A stretch of DNA of 64,000 nucleotides from Streptomyces sp. NBC_00569 (GTDB taxonomy: Bacteria > Actinomycetota > Actinomycetes > Streptomycetales > Streptomycetaceae): contig NZ_CP107783.1 in NCBI RefSeq assembly GCF_036345255.1, forward strand, positions 2,976,001 through 3,040,000, in the 5' to 3' direction. The translations under genes were made by a program, and so were the position numbers. Position 1 is the stretch's first letter; the number at the start of each line of letters is the position of its first letter. Under the pieces are notes generated by a model. That model was not told where the DNA came from and did no database searches. It was given only the letters and a program-made list of their open reading frames with translations. Below, piece by piece: positions 7,709 to 15,885 of this stretch.

Positions 7709-8995
7709 CTATCTCTGATACCTGGCGAGCACCAGATTTCCGTCCTTCACCAGGCGTTTGCGCAGTTCACCGAGGCCGATCGAGCCGCTGTAGTACTCCT
7801 GGAGGGCGGGCGTCGCGACCTTGTCCTTCCACTCCGCGTAGCCGCGCACCGACTGCGCCGGGGCCGAGCGGAGGTCACCGGCGAGGGCCGTGCCGGTCGC
7901 CCAGTCGTTCTTCTCCGTGTGCAGGGCCGGGTCCTTCAGCGCCTCGGTGCCGGTGGGCAGCATCCAGTCGCCGAGTGCGAGGCGCACCATGTTGGGCGGC
8001 CTCAGCAGGAAGTCGATGAACTGCGCCGCCTCCTTCTTGTGCGGGCTGTCCTCGGCGACAGACAGGGTCTGCGGGGAGACGCCCTGAGCGAGCCCGTCAC
8101 GGCCCGCAGGCGCCGGGAGCACCTTCCAGTCGAATCCCTTGGGCGCCTGCTGGACGATCTGCTGGCGGTAGGAGAACCCGAGCGGGACCATCGCGTACTT
8201 GCCCGCGAAGAAGCCGGGAAGCGTGTCCGAGCCGCCCATGCCGAGCGTCGCGCCCGAGGCGCTGGCGTCGGTGTTGACCTGATCGTGGACCGTGCGGGGC
8301 GCGACCTGGTCCGCGGCGTCGAAGCGGACCGTCACCTTGCCGTCGGCGCCGCGGTGGAACATGCGTCCGCCGGCCGAGAGGGAGAGGTTGAGGGTCGCCG
8401 AGACGGGCTCCTTCAGCGGCCACGCGACACCGAACTTCTTGTCGCCGCTCAGCTTCTTCGTGACGGCCCTGAACTCCTCCCAGGACCAGGGCTTCTCGGG
8501 CGTCGGGATGCGTACACCCGCCGCGTCGAGGATCTTCGCGTTGGCGATGAGGACGCGCGGCTCCTGGAGGAACGGCACGCCGTAGACGCCGTCACCGAAG
8601 GTCGCCGTCTCCCAACTGTGCTGCGGGATGTCGGACTTGAGGCGGTCGGGCAGCAGGTCCCGCAGGTCGGCGAGGTAGCCGCCGTACGCGAAGTCCGCGA
8701 GGTCGTCGGAGGCGTCGTGGATGACGTCGGGCGCCTCCCCTCCCTCGAAGGAGGTGAGCAGCTGGTCGTGGACGCTGTCCCAGCTGCCCTGGACGTACTT
8801 GACCTGGATGTCCGGGTGGGCCGCGTTCCACTCCTTCACGAGCTGCTTGTTGGCGTCGACGGACTCCTTCTGCCAGGCGAGGGACTGGAACTCCAGAGTG
8901 ATCTTGCCGTCGTCGGCCGTCCCGCCGGACGAACAGCCGGTGAGCAGCAGGGTCACGGCCGCGGCGACGGCGGCCGGCCGGGACATGCGCCTCAT
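7709..8995 (-). CDS. Sugar ABC transporter substrate-binding lipoprotein
   Basis: Extracellular solute-binding protein of family 1, 428 residues. It has a lipoprotein signal (hydrophobic run then LLLTGCSS, Cys near residue 21). The mature part begins KITLEFQSLAW and contains family features such as EAPDVIHDASDDLADFA and YAMVPLGFSYR. The start MRRMSR overlaps the permease stop by four bases (ATGA); MSRPAAV four codons on is an alternative. It is the third gene of an importer operon without its own ATPase, as is common in Streptomyces where a shared MsiK-type ATPase serves many importers. The ligand is probably an oligosaccharide; the nearby fucosidase gene is suggestive only. Confidence 0.9.
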   Translation of the reverse strand: MRRMSRPAAVAAAVTLLLTGCSSGGTADDGKITLEFQSLAWQKESVDANKQLVKEWNAAHPDIQVKYVQGSWDSVHDQLLTSFEGGEAPDVIHDASDDLADFAYGGYLADLRDLLPDRLKSDIPQHSWETATFGDGVYGVPFLQEPRVLIANAKILDAAGVRIPTPEKPWSWEEFRAVTKKLSGDKKFGVAWPLKEPVSATLNLSLSAGGRMFHRGADGKVTVRFDAADQVAPRTVHDQVNTDASASGATLGMGGSDTLPGFFAGKYAMVPLGFSYRQQIVQQAPKGFDWKVLPAPAGRDGLAQGVSPQTLSVAEDSPHKKEAAQFIDFLLRPPNMVRLALGDWMLPTGTEALKDPALHTEKNDWATGTALAGDLRSAPAQSVRGYAEWKDKVATPALQEYYSGSIGLGELRKRLVKDGNLVLARYQR

Positions 8996-9846
8996 GACTT
9001 CACCGCCCCGGTCAGCATCCCGCCGGTGAGTCTGCGCTGGATGAGCGCGAAGATCACCAGTGAGGGCAGGGTCGCGAGGAACGCGGCGGCGGCCAGTGGC
9101 CCGAGGTCGGCGACGCCCTCCGCGCCGAGGAAGTGCGTCAGGACCACCGGCAGCGTCTGCCGCTCCGGGGTCTTCATCAGGACCAGCGCGAAGAAGAACT
9201 CGTTCCACGCGGTGATGAACGCGAACAGGGCCGTCGCCACCAGGCCCGGCGCGAGGAGCGGCGCCGTGACGGAGACGAGCGTGCGCAGCTTTCCGGCTCC
9301 GTCGACGGCGGCCGCCTCCTCCAGCTCGGGCGGCACGGCCCGGACGTAGCCGACCAGCATCCACAGCGCGAAGGGCAGCGACCACACGACGTAGACCATG
9401 GTCAGGCCGGGCAGCGAGTTGATCAGGTGCAGGTTCTTCAGGATCAGGAAGAGCGGGATGATCAGCAGGACGAACGGGAACGCCTGGCTGACCACCACCC
9501 AGCCCGTCGCCGCGCGGGACAGCGCGGAGCGGTGGCGGGCCATCACGTACGCCATCGGGGTCGCGATGACGACGGCGATCAGGGCCGCGCAGACCGCCAC
9601 GAGCACGGAGTTGGCGGCGGCCCTCAGGAGGGGCTGCTCGTCGAAGGCCTGGCGGAAGTTGGCGAGTGTGGGGTCCTTGGGTATCCACGTGGGGTGCAGG
9701 CTCGCGAGTTCGCGGGGCGGCTTGAACGCCGTGGAGATCAGCCACAGGAACGGGAACGCGAGGAAGACGAGATAGGCGAGCAGCGCGAGGTACTGGCCCG
9801 CGCGCGCCGGCCTGCTCGGCCGGATGCCTGTACGGGTACGGCTCAA
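8992..9846 (-). CDS. Carbohydrate ABC transporter permease, MalG-like
   Basis: Inner permease of 284 residues with about six membrane helices. The EAA loop reads EEAAAVDGAGKLRTLVSVTAPLLAPG, the docking site for the ATPase, and the C-terminal half has NEFFFALVLM typical of MalG. I place the start at TTG 9846, which overlaps the stop of the upstream permease as TTGA; any earlier start would lie within that gene. It is followed by the binding protein with an ATGA overlap, so the three genes form one coupled operon. Confidence 0.9.
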   Translation of the reverse strand: MSRTRTGIRPSRPARAGQYLALLAYLVFLAFPFLWLISTAFKPPRELASLHPTWIPKDPTLANFRQAFDEQPLLRAAANSVLVAVCAALIAVVIATPMAYVMARHRSALSRAATGWVVVSQAFPFVLLIIPLFLILKNLHLINSLPGLTMVYVVWSLPFALWMLVGYVRAVPPELEEAAAVDGAGKLRTLVSVTAPLLAPGLVATALFAFITAWNEFFFALVLMKTPERQTLPVVLTHFLGAEGVADLGPLAAAAFLATLPSLVIFALIQRRLTGGMLTGAVKS

Positions 9847-10778
9847 CTCTCGTCGCCTCCCTTGAGCCGGCCCACGAGGTAGAAGGCGAGGATGACCGAG
9901 ATGACCGCGACCATCACGCAGCCCATCGCCGCCGCGTAGCCGAACTGGCCGTAGCGGAAGGCCTCTTCGTAGGCGAAGAGCATGGGCAGCCGGGTCCGGC
10001 CGCCCGGGCCGCCGTTGGTCAGGACGTAGACCAGGGCGAACGAGTTGAAGTTCCAGATGAAGTTGAGCGCGGTGATGGCGAGGGCGACCGGCCTGAGCGC
10101 GGGCCACGTCACCGCGCGGAAGCGGCCCCAGGCGCCCGCGCCGTCGAGCGCGGCGGCCTCGTGGAGTTCGGGCGAGGTGTTCTGGAGTCCGGCGAGCAGG
10201 GCGACGGTGGTCTGCGGCATGCCCGCCCAGATGCCGACGACGATCACCGCGGGCAGCGCGGTCGCCAGACCGGTGAGCCAGTCGCGCCCGTCACCGAGGC
10301 CGAGGTCGCGGACGGTCTCGTTGAGGATGCCCGCGTCCGGGTTGTAGACGAGGCGCCACATGATGCCGACGACCACCTCGGGCATCGCCCAGGGAATGAT
10401 CGCGAGCGCCCGCGCCAGCCAGCGGAAGCGGAGGTTCTGGTTGAGCAGGAGCGCGAGGCCCAGCGCGAGCAGGAACTGTGGGACGGTCACCCCGACCGCC
10501 CACAGCAGGCCGATCCGGAACGAGTCCCAGAACAGCGTGTCGTGCAGCAGGTCCTGGAAGTTGAGTGCGCCCACCCACTGGGTCGGCTCCGTACGTCCCG
10601 CCTGCGAGTCGGTGAACGCCAGCGCGATGCCGTAGAGGAGGGGGCCGACGCTGAGCACGAGGATGGGGATGAGGGCGGGCAGGACCAGGAACCAGGCGCC
10701 GCGGTCCGCCGGGCGCCCCCGCCCGGGTGGCCCGGACGCGCGCTCCACCGGCCGCGTCGTCGCGGTCGTCAAGGTCAC
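9843..10778 (-). CDS. Carbohydrate ABC transporter permease, MalF-like
   Basis: First gene of the importer operon, 311 residues, about six membrane helices after a hydrophilic N terminus. The EAA loop reads HEAAALDGAGAWGRFRAVTWP, then NFIWNFNSFALVYVLTNGGPGG, typical of MalF permeases. GTG at 10778 is preferred because GAAGGAG precedes it by eight bases. An ATG at 10844 would add 22 residues but lacks such a site. The stop overlaps the next start. Confidence 0.9.
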   Translation of the reverse strand: MTLTTATTRPVERASGPPGRGRPADRGAWFLVLPALIPILVLSVGPLLYGIALAFTDSQAGRTEPTQWVGALNFQDLLHDTLFWDSFRIGLLWAVGVTVPQFLLALGLALLLNQNLRFRWLARALAIIPWAMPEVVVGIMWRLVYNPDAGILNETVRDLGLGDGRDWLTGLATALPAVIVVGIWAGMPQTTVALLAGLQNTSPELHEAAALDGAGAWGRFRAVTWPALRPVALAITALNFIWNFNSFALVYVLTNGGPGGRTRLPMLFAYEEAFRYGQFGYAAAMGCVMVAVISVILAFYLVGRLKGGDES

Positions 10779-11071
10779 GGATTCGGCTCCTTCGGGCGGC
10801 GGGTGGGGGTCCGGCCGCTCCCCAGGGCCTGTCCGGCGGGTCATGCCGGCGACGCGGGGTCCGGCACGCCGGCACTTCACGAGCGCGGCCACGCGGCTTC
10901 GGCATGATCCAGACGAAAGGCCCTGGCGGCCCCCGTCATCGTGCTGAGGGACCCGTGCCTCGTCAAGCCGCTGCGCACGACGTTGTCCGTTACGGCGCCC
11001 ACCGGGGCGTATGCGCACGTGAAACGGGTGCGAGACTGGGCCCGGACCATGTGATCGGCGGGAGGCAAGTG

Positions 11072-11944
11072 ATGGACGAGGCGCAGGCGCGGAAGGTGCT
11101 CGCTGCGGCGGGGCTCCCCGGCGGGCAGCGGGACGGCGGGCAGGAGGCCGAGCTGCTGGCGCTCGGTGAGAACGCCGTGTTCGCGCTCGGTGACCTCGTG
11201 GTCAAGGTGGGCCGCGACCCCGAACTCCTGGAGCGGGCGCGGCACGAGCTCACCGTCGCGGGCTGGCTCGCCGGCCAGGGAGTGCCGGCCGTGCGCGCCG
11301 CCGAGCCGGAGCCGCTCCTCGTGGACGGCCACCCGGTGACACTGTGGCACCGCGTTCCGGCCGCGCTGCGCCCCGCCGAACCGCGCGACCTGGCCGAGCT
11401 GCTCCGCCTCGTGCACGCCCTGCCCGCCCCACCCTTCACGCTGCCGCGCCGCGAGCTGCTCGGCGGCGTCGAGCGGTGGCTGCGGCTCGCGGGCGACGCG
11501 ATCGACCCGGCCGACGCGGCGTACCTGCGTGAACGGCGCGACGGCTTCGCGGACGCGGCGGCGGCGCTCGTCCCGCGTCTGACGCCGGGACCGATCCACG
11601 GGGACGCGCTGCCGCGCAACGTGCACATCGGCGCCGACGGGCCCGTCCTCGTCGACCTGGAGACGTTCTCCTGCGACCTGCGCGAGCACGACCTGGTCGT
11701 CATGGCGCTCTCCCGCGACCGGTACGGCCTCGACCCCGAGGCGTACGACGCGTTCACGCGGACGTACGGCTGGGACGTGCGGGAATGGGACGGGTGCGCC
11801 GTGCTGCGCGGCGCGCGCGAGACGGCGAGCTGCGCGTGGGTCGCCCAGCACGCGCCGGCCAACCCCAAGGCGCTCGCGGAGTTCGAGCGCAGGGTGGCGT
11901 CGTTGCGGGACGGAAATCCGGCGGTGCGCTGGTACCCGTTCTGA
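11072..11944 (+). CDS. Aminoglycoside-phosphotransferase-fold protein
   Basis: Kinase-like protein of 290 residues, divergent from the sugar importer. The catalytic loop is GPIHGDALPRNVHIG (HGDxxxxN) followed by VLVDLETFSCDLREHDLV, where DLE takes the place of the usual DFD/DWE metal-binding motif. GENAVFALGDLVVKVGR near residue 45 is the N-lobe Lys region. ATG at 11072 follows GGGAGG by a few bases. Family members phosphorylate small molecules or are of unknown role. Resistance is not implied; a metabolic kinase is equally possible. The 293 bases upstream hold both divergent promoters and show nothing else I can name. Confidence 0.8.
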   Translation: MDEAQARKVLAAAGLPGGQRDGGQEAELLALGENAVFALGDLVVKVGRDPELLERARHELTVAGWLAGQGVPAVRAAEPEPLLVDGHPVTLWHRVPAALRPAEPRDLAELLRLVHALPAPPFTLPRRELLGGVERWLRLAGDAIDPADAAYLRERRDGFADAAAALVPRLTPGPIHGDALPRNVHIGADGPVLVDLETFSCDLREHDLVVMALSRDRYGLDPEAYDAFTRTYGWDVREWDGCAVLRGARETASCAWVAQHAPANPKALAEFERRVASLRDGNPAVRWYPF

Positions 11945-11967
11945 CGGGTGCCGTTCCCGGCGGGTGA

Positions 11968-12053
11968 CTGAACCTCCGCTCGGCGCGGGCTGCTGAACTT
12001 CCGCTCGCGAGACATCGGTTGGACTCCGCGCACTTGTTGTTGGACTTTCGCGC
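11968..12053. repeat. Two pairs of short direct repeats upstream of the GH95 gene
   Basis: CTGAACCTCCGCTCG at 11968-11982 recurs as CTGAACTTCCGCTCG at 11993-12007 (14 of 15 identical, 25-base period). Next to it GTTGGACTCCGCGC at 12018-12031 recurs as GTTGGACTTTCGCGC at 12039-12053 (21-base period). Periods near two helical turns fit side-by-side protein binding in the promoter region of the secreted hydrolase. This is an inference from spacing. Confidence 0.45.
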
Positions 12054-12135
12054 CGAATTCATCCGATCTCTTTCGCACAGTGGGGTCCTGGAGCAAGGTA
12101 CGGCGGAGTTGGCCGACCCTCGCCTGGAGGACCTG

Positions 12136-14973
12136 ATGCCCGCACACCCTGAGCCCGGCTCCGCCGTCTCTCGCCGCTCCGTTCTCAAATACGGCTCAGC
12201 CATCGGATCTCTCCTGGCTCTGAGTCAAGTCCCCGCCTTCACGGCACAGGCAGCGCCGAGACCCGGCGGGCGCCCGGCCGCGCCACACCTCGTCCCCGAG
12301 GCCGACGCGCTCGCACTGCGCTACGGGTCCCCGGCCGCCGAGGACCAGCTCATGCGGGAGGGGCTGCCGATCGGCAACGGCCGCCTCGGGGCCGTCGTCT
12401 CCGGACACCCGTCCCGCGAGGTCCTGTCCGTCTCGGACATCACCCTGTGGACGGGCGGGGCGAACGACGCGCTGGAGTCGGACGGCCAGTTCCCCTACGA
12501 CACGGCCCACTTCGGCTCGTACGGCGTCCTCGTCAAGGCGTATCTGGAGGTGCCGGGGCACGACCCGTCCGCCGTGAGCGACTACCGGCGCCGCCTCGAC
12601 CTCAGCAACGGCCTGACGACGGTGGAGTACGAGCTCGGTGGCACCCGCTACCGGCGGGAGATCTACTGCAGTCACCCCGACGACGTGATCGTCGTCCGGC
12701 TCACACGCGTAGGGGGCGGCACCTGGAGCGGACGCCTCACGCTGACCGGGACACGCGGCGAGCCGATCACCGTGGACCCCGCCACCGCCTCGGCCGGCTT
12801 CACCGCGGAACTCGACAACGGCCTCGCCCACGCCGCTGTCGCGCGGGCCGCGGCGCACCACGGCGGCACGGTCGGCGCGAGCGGCTCCTCGGTCACCTTC
12901 GAGGGCTGCGACGAGGTGCTCCTCGTCCTGAGCGGCGGCACCTCCTACTCCCCCGACGCCGACGGGTTCATCGACCGCGACGCCGACCCGCACGCCACCG
13001 CCGCCGCGCGGACCGCCGCCGCGGCGAAGACCGGCGCGACCCGTCTCCTCGCCGCCCACGTCGCCGACCACCGCGCCCTGTTCGACACGATGAGCGTCGA
13101 CCTGGGCGCGTCCACCGCCGCGCAGCGGGCCCTGGACACCGACAAGCGACTCCTCGCCCGGCAGGCCTCCGGTGGCCGCCCCGACCCCGAACTCGAGGCG
13201 TCGTACGTCCAGTTCGGCCGCTACCTCACCGTGTGCGGCTCGCGCTCCTCGCTGCCGCTCAACCTCCAGGGCCTGTGGATCGACCGGAACGACCCGGCGT
13301 GGATGGCGGACTACCACACCGACATCAACCTCCAGATGAACTACTGGCCCACCGACAGGACCGGTCTGCCCGACTGCTTCGACGCGCTCGCCGACTACTG
13401 CATCGCCCAGGTCCCGCACTGGGAGAAGCGCACCCGCGAGCTGTTCAACGACCCGCGCAACGGCTTCCGCAACACGAGCGGCGAGATCGCCGGGTGGACC
13501 ACGGCGATCTCCACCAACACCATGGGCGGCCCCGGCTGGTGGTGGCACCCGGCGGGCAACGCCTGGCTGTGCAACTCCCTCTTCGAGCACTACGAGTTCA
13601 CCCTCGACCGGCGCTACCTGGCGAAGATCCTGCCGCTCCTGGAGGGGGCCTGCGCGTTCTGGGAGAAGCGGCTCGTCACGGCGACGGTGAAGGACCCGAG
13701 GACCGGGGCCGACATCGAGGTGCTCGTCGACGACCACGACTGGTCGCCGGAGCACGGCCCGACCGACGCGCGCGGCATCACGTACGCCCAGGAGCTGGTC
13801 TGGCAGCTCTTCGAGAACTTCCGCAGCGCCACGGCTGCCCTCGGCGCCTCCAAGGCGCATGCCCGCCGCGTCGCCGCCCTCCAGGACCGGCTGTACCTGC
13901 CGCGCGTCAGCCCCACCACCGGGTGGCTGGAGGAGTGGATGGGCGGCGCGAACCTCGGTGAGACGCAGCACCGGCACCTCTCCCACCTCGTCGGGCTGTT
14001 CCCCGGCGACCGCGTCAGCCGGGACCGCAGCCCGCACGACGTCCTCGTCGGCGTCGACAAGGGCCTCACGGCCCGCGGCATGGACACCTACGGCTGGGGC
14101 TGCGCGTGGCGCGCCCTGTGCTGGGCGCGGATGAAGGACGCGGAGAAGGCGTACCAGCTCGTCGGCACGGTGCTGCGGCCCTCCGTGAACCACAGCAACG
14201 GCACCGCGCCCAACTTCTTCGACATGTACCAACTGGGTGGCAACAGCTCGGTGTTCCAGATCGACGCCAACTTCGGCACGACGGCCGCCGTGATCGAGAT
14301 GCTCCTCTACTCCCGCCCCGGCCTCGTCGAACTCCTGCCCGCCCTGCCGGTCGCGTGGGGCGCGTCGGGCAAGGTCACCGGCATCGGCGTGCGCGGCGGG
14401 TTCACGGCCGACCTGGAGTGGAAGGACGGCGTGGCGACGAAGCTCCGGCTCACCTCGACCGGCGGCCGCACCACCCGCGTACGGGCCGGCTCCTGGACGA
14501 AGGACGTCAGCCTGAAGCCGGGCGCGAGCATCACCCTGGCCCCCTCGTACGCGTCGCGGCGCTACGTACTCGTCAACCGGGCCGACAGCGGCACGGCGAT
14601 CGAGGTGTCGGGGACCGCCGAGTCCGCCCCGCTGGTCCTCGCCGCGCGCACGGGCGGCGCGTCGCAGCAGTGGAAGTTCGCAGAGGCCCTGGACGGCGGC
14701 GACCGACTGACCAACGTGCACTCCGGCCTGACGGCGGACGTCAGCGGTGGCCAGGCCACGGAGAACGCGCCGATCGTCCAGTACCGGGCCACCGGAGCGG
14801 ACAACCAGCACTGGCGCGCGGAGTCCACGGACGGTGGCCACGTCCGCCTGGTGTGCGTCCGCACGGGCAAGTCCCTCGGCCCGGCCGGCGGCTCCACGGC
14901 GACGGGCACCGCGGTCGTCCAGCAGACGTACACGGGCGCGGCGTCGCAGCAGTGGAGGCTGGTGGCCGTGTAG
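12136..14973 (+). CDS. Secreted GH95 alpha-L-fucosidase with C-terminal ricin-type lectin domain
   Basis: Large extracellular glycoside hydrolase of 945 residues. The Tat signal (SRRSVLKYGSAIGSLLAL then AQA) starts at ATG 12136, which has GGAGG upstream; earlier starts would spoil the signal. The GH95 body runs from about residue 55 to 790. AREGLPIGNGRLG, SLPLNLQGLWIDRNDPAW, DYHTDINLQMNYWP, YAQELVWQLF (likely acid Glu) and FQIDANFG (likely catalytic Asp) are the family landmarks. The last 140 residues form a ricin-like trefoil with three Q-x-W repeats (QQW, QHW, QQW) for carbohydrate binding. The first Asn of the usual N-x-N pair in the active site is Asp here. Substrate may be fucosylated or galactosylated polysaccharide. 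Confidence 0.88.
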   Translation: MPAHPEPGSAVSRRSVLKYGSAIGSLLALSQVPAFTAQAAPRPGGRPAAPHLVPEADALALRYGSPAAEDQLMREGLPIGNGRLGAVVSGHPSREVLSVSDITLWTGGANDALESDGQFPYDTAHFGSYGVLVKAYLEVPGHDPSAVSDYRRRLDLSNGLTTVEYELGGTRYRREIYCSHPDDVIVVRLTRVGGGTWSGRLTLTGTRGEPITVDPATASAGFTAELDNGLAHAAVARAAAHHGGTVGASGSSVTFEGCDEVLLVLSGGTSYSPDADGFIDRDADPHATAAARTAAAAKTGATRLLAAHVADHRALFDTMSVDLGASTAAQRALDTDKRLLARQASGGRPDPELEASYVQFGRYLTVCGSRSSLPLNLQGLWIDRNDPAWMADYHTDINLQMNYWPTDRTGLPDCFDALADYCIAQVPHWEKRTRELFNDPRNGFRNTSGEIAGWTTAISTNTMGGPGWWWHPAGNAWLCNSLFEHYEFTLDRRYLAKILPLLEGACAFWEKRLVTATVKDPRTGADIEVLVDDHDWSPEHGPTDARGITYAQELVWQLFENFRSATAALGASKAHARRVAALQDRLYLPRVSPTTGWLEEWMGGANLGETQHRHLSHLVGLFPGDRVSRDRSPHDVLVGVDKGLTARGMDTYGWGCAWRALCWARMKDAEKAYQLVGTVLRPSVNHSNGTAPNFFDMYQLGGNSSVFQIDANFGTTAAVIEMLLYSRPGLVELLPALPVAWGASGKVTGIGVRGGFTADLEWKDGVATKLRLTSTGGRTTRVRAGSWTKDVSLKPGASITLAPSYASRRYVLVNRADSGTAIEVSGTAESAPLVLAARTGGASQQWKFAEALDGGDRLTNVHSGLTADVSGGQATENAPIVQYRATGADNQHWRAESTDGGHVRLVCVRTGKSLGPAGGSTATGTAVVQQTYTGAASQQWRLVAV

Positions 14974-14996
14974 GGCGGCCGGGTGGCGGCGGGATC

Positions 14997-15037
14997 TTCA
15001 CGGCTTCACCGGCCCCCGGGGCCGGTGGCTCCGTGAA
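14997..15037. terminator. Bidirectional intrinsic terminator hairpin
   Basis: Outer arms TTCACGG and CCGTGAA enclose inner arms CACCGGCCCC and GGGGCCGGTG, with a small internal bulge. It sits between the convergent GH95 and exonuclease genes, as expected for a shared terminator. There is no long U tract, which is usual in Streptomyces. Confidence 0.8.
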
Positions 15038-15053
15038 ACTGCCGCCTCACGGC

Positions 15054-15776
15054 TCAGACCCCGGGCCCCGTCAGCTCCCGCATCGGCCACGTCGCCTCCA
15101 CCACCGCCTGTGCGTCGCCCTTGCGGCGCAGGAAGGACTGGAAGTCCGCCGCCCACTGCGCGTACCACTCGATCTGGGATTCGTGGAGCCGGGCCGGTCC
15201 GAGGGAGGCGACCTTCGGGTGGCGGCCGGCTATCGCGGAGGCCAGGCGTGCGGCGGCGAGGGCGTCGGCGGAGGCGTCGTGCGCGGATTCGAGCGTCACG
15301 CCGTACTCCGCGCACACCGCCTCGAGGTTCCGCTTGCCCTTGCGGTAGCGGTCCACCGAGCGGTCGATCGTGTACGGGTCGATGACGGGCGCCGGGTCCG
15401 TGCCGCCCAGCCGCTCCCGCAGCGACGGCAGGCCGTGGCGGCGCAGCTCGGCGGAGAGCAGGGTCAGGTCGAACGCGGCGTTGTACGCGACGACGGGCAC
15501 GCCCGTGCGCCAGTACCCGACGAGCGTCTGCGCTATCGAGTCCGCGACCCGGTCGGCCGGCTCACCCTCGGACGCCGCTCTCTCGTTGCTGATCCCGTGC
15601 ACGGCGACCGCGTCGGCCGGGATCTCGACCCCCGGGTCCGCGAGCCACTGCCGGTGACCCAGCGGCCTCGTGTCCTTGACCTCTATCACCGCGCCCGTGA
15701 CGATGCGCGCCTCGCGCGGATCCGTCCCCGTGGTCTCCAGGTCGAAGCCGACCAGCAGTTCCTGGTGCCATCCCAT
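15054..15776 (-). CDS. 3'-5' exonuclease, DNA polymerase III epsilon-like (DEDD superfamily)
   Basis: 240-residue nuclease. Exo I is GFDLETTGTDP at about residue 9, Exo II is VVAYNAAFDLTLL, and the C-terminal motif is SAHDASADALAAARLA, where the His before the last Asp gives a DEDDh arrangement. The start MGWHQELL is chosen because AAGGGGG lies a few bases before it and related Streptomyces proteins begin this way; upstream ATGs add an unlikely tail. It is a stand-alone exonuclease, probably for DNA repair or RNA trimming. It lies 109 bases after the HEPN gene on the same strand. Confidence 0.87.
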   Translation of the reverse strand: MGWHQELLVGFDLETTGTDPREARIVTGAVIEVKDTRPLGHRQWLADPGVEIPADAVAVHGISNERAASEGEPADRVADSIAQTLVGYWRTGVPVVAYNAAFDLTLLSAELRRHGLPSLRERLGGTDPAPVIDPYTIDRSVDRYRKGKRNLEAVCAEYGVTLESAHDASADALAAARLASAIAGRHPKVASLGPARLHESQIEWYAQWAADFQSFLRRKGDAQAVVEATWPMRELTGPGV

Positions 15777-15885
15777 CGCGGCCCCCTTCTTCATGGTGCG
15801 TCCCCGTGTCTCCCCAGTGGCCACCACGATGACATGGGGCACTGACAACGGGCCGGGAGCGTTCCGCTTCCGCGCGGCGGCGGGG

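Noticed and set aside
7709..9745. A long fused reading ahead of the sugar-binding lipoprotein
   Set aside because: The extra part overlaps the permease gene; the lipoprotein signal begins at 8995 with an ATGA overlap.
11072..11944. Antibiotic-resistance aminoglycoside phosphotransferase
   Set aside because: The fold is shared by many metabolic kinases, the metal motif is atypical and the neighbours are sugar-related, so resistance cannot be claimed.
12196..14841. An 881-codon minus-strand frame within the GH95 gene
   Set aside because: It is the complement of a clear GH95 coding sequence and shows no domain.
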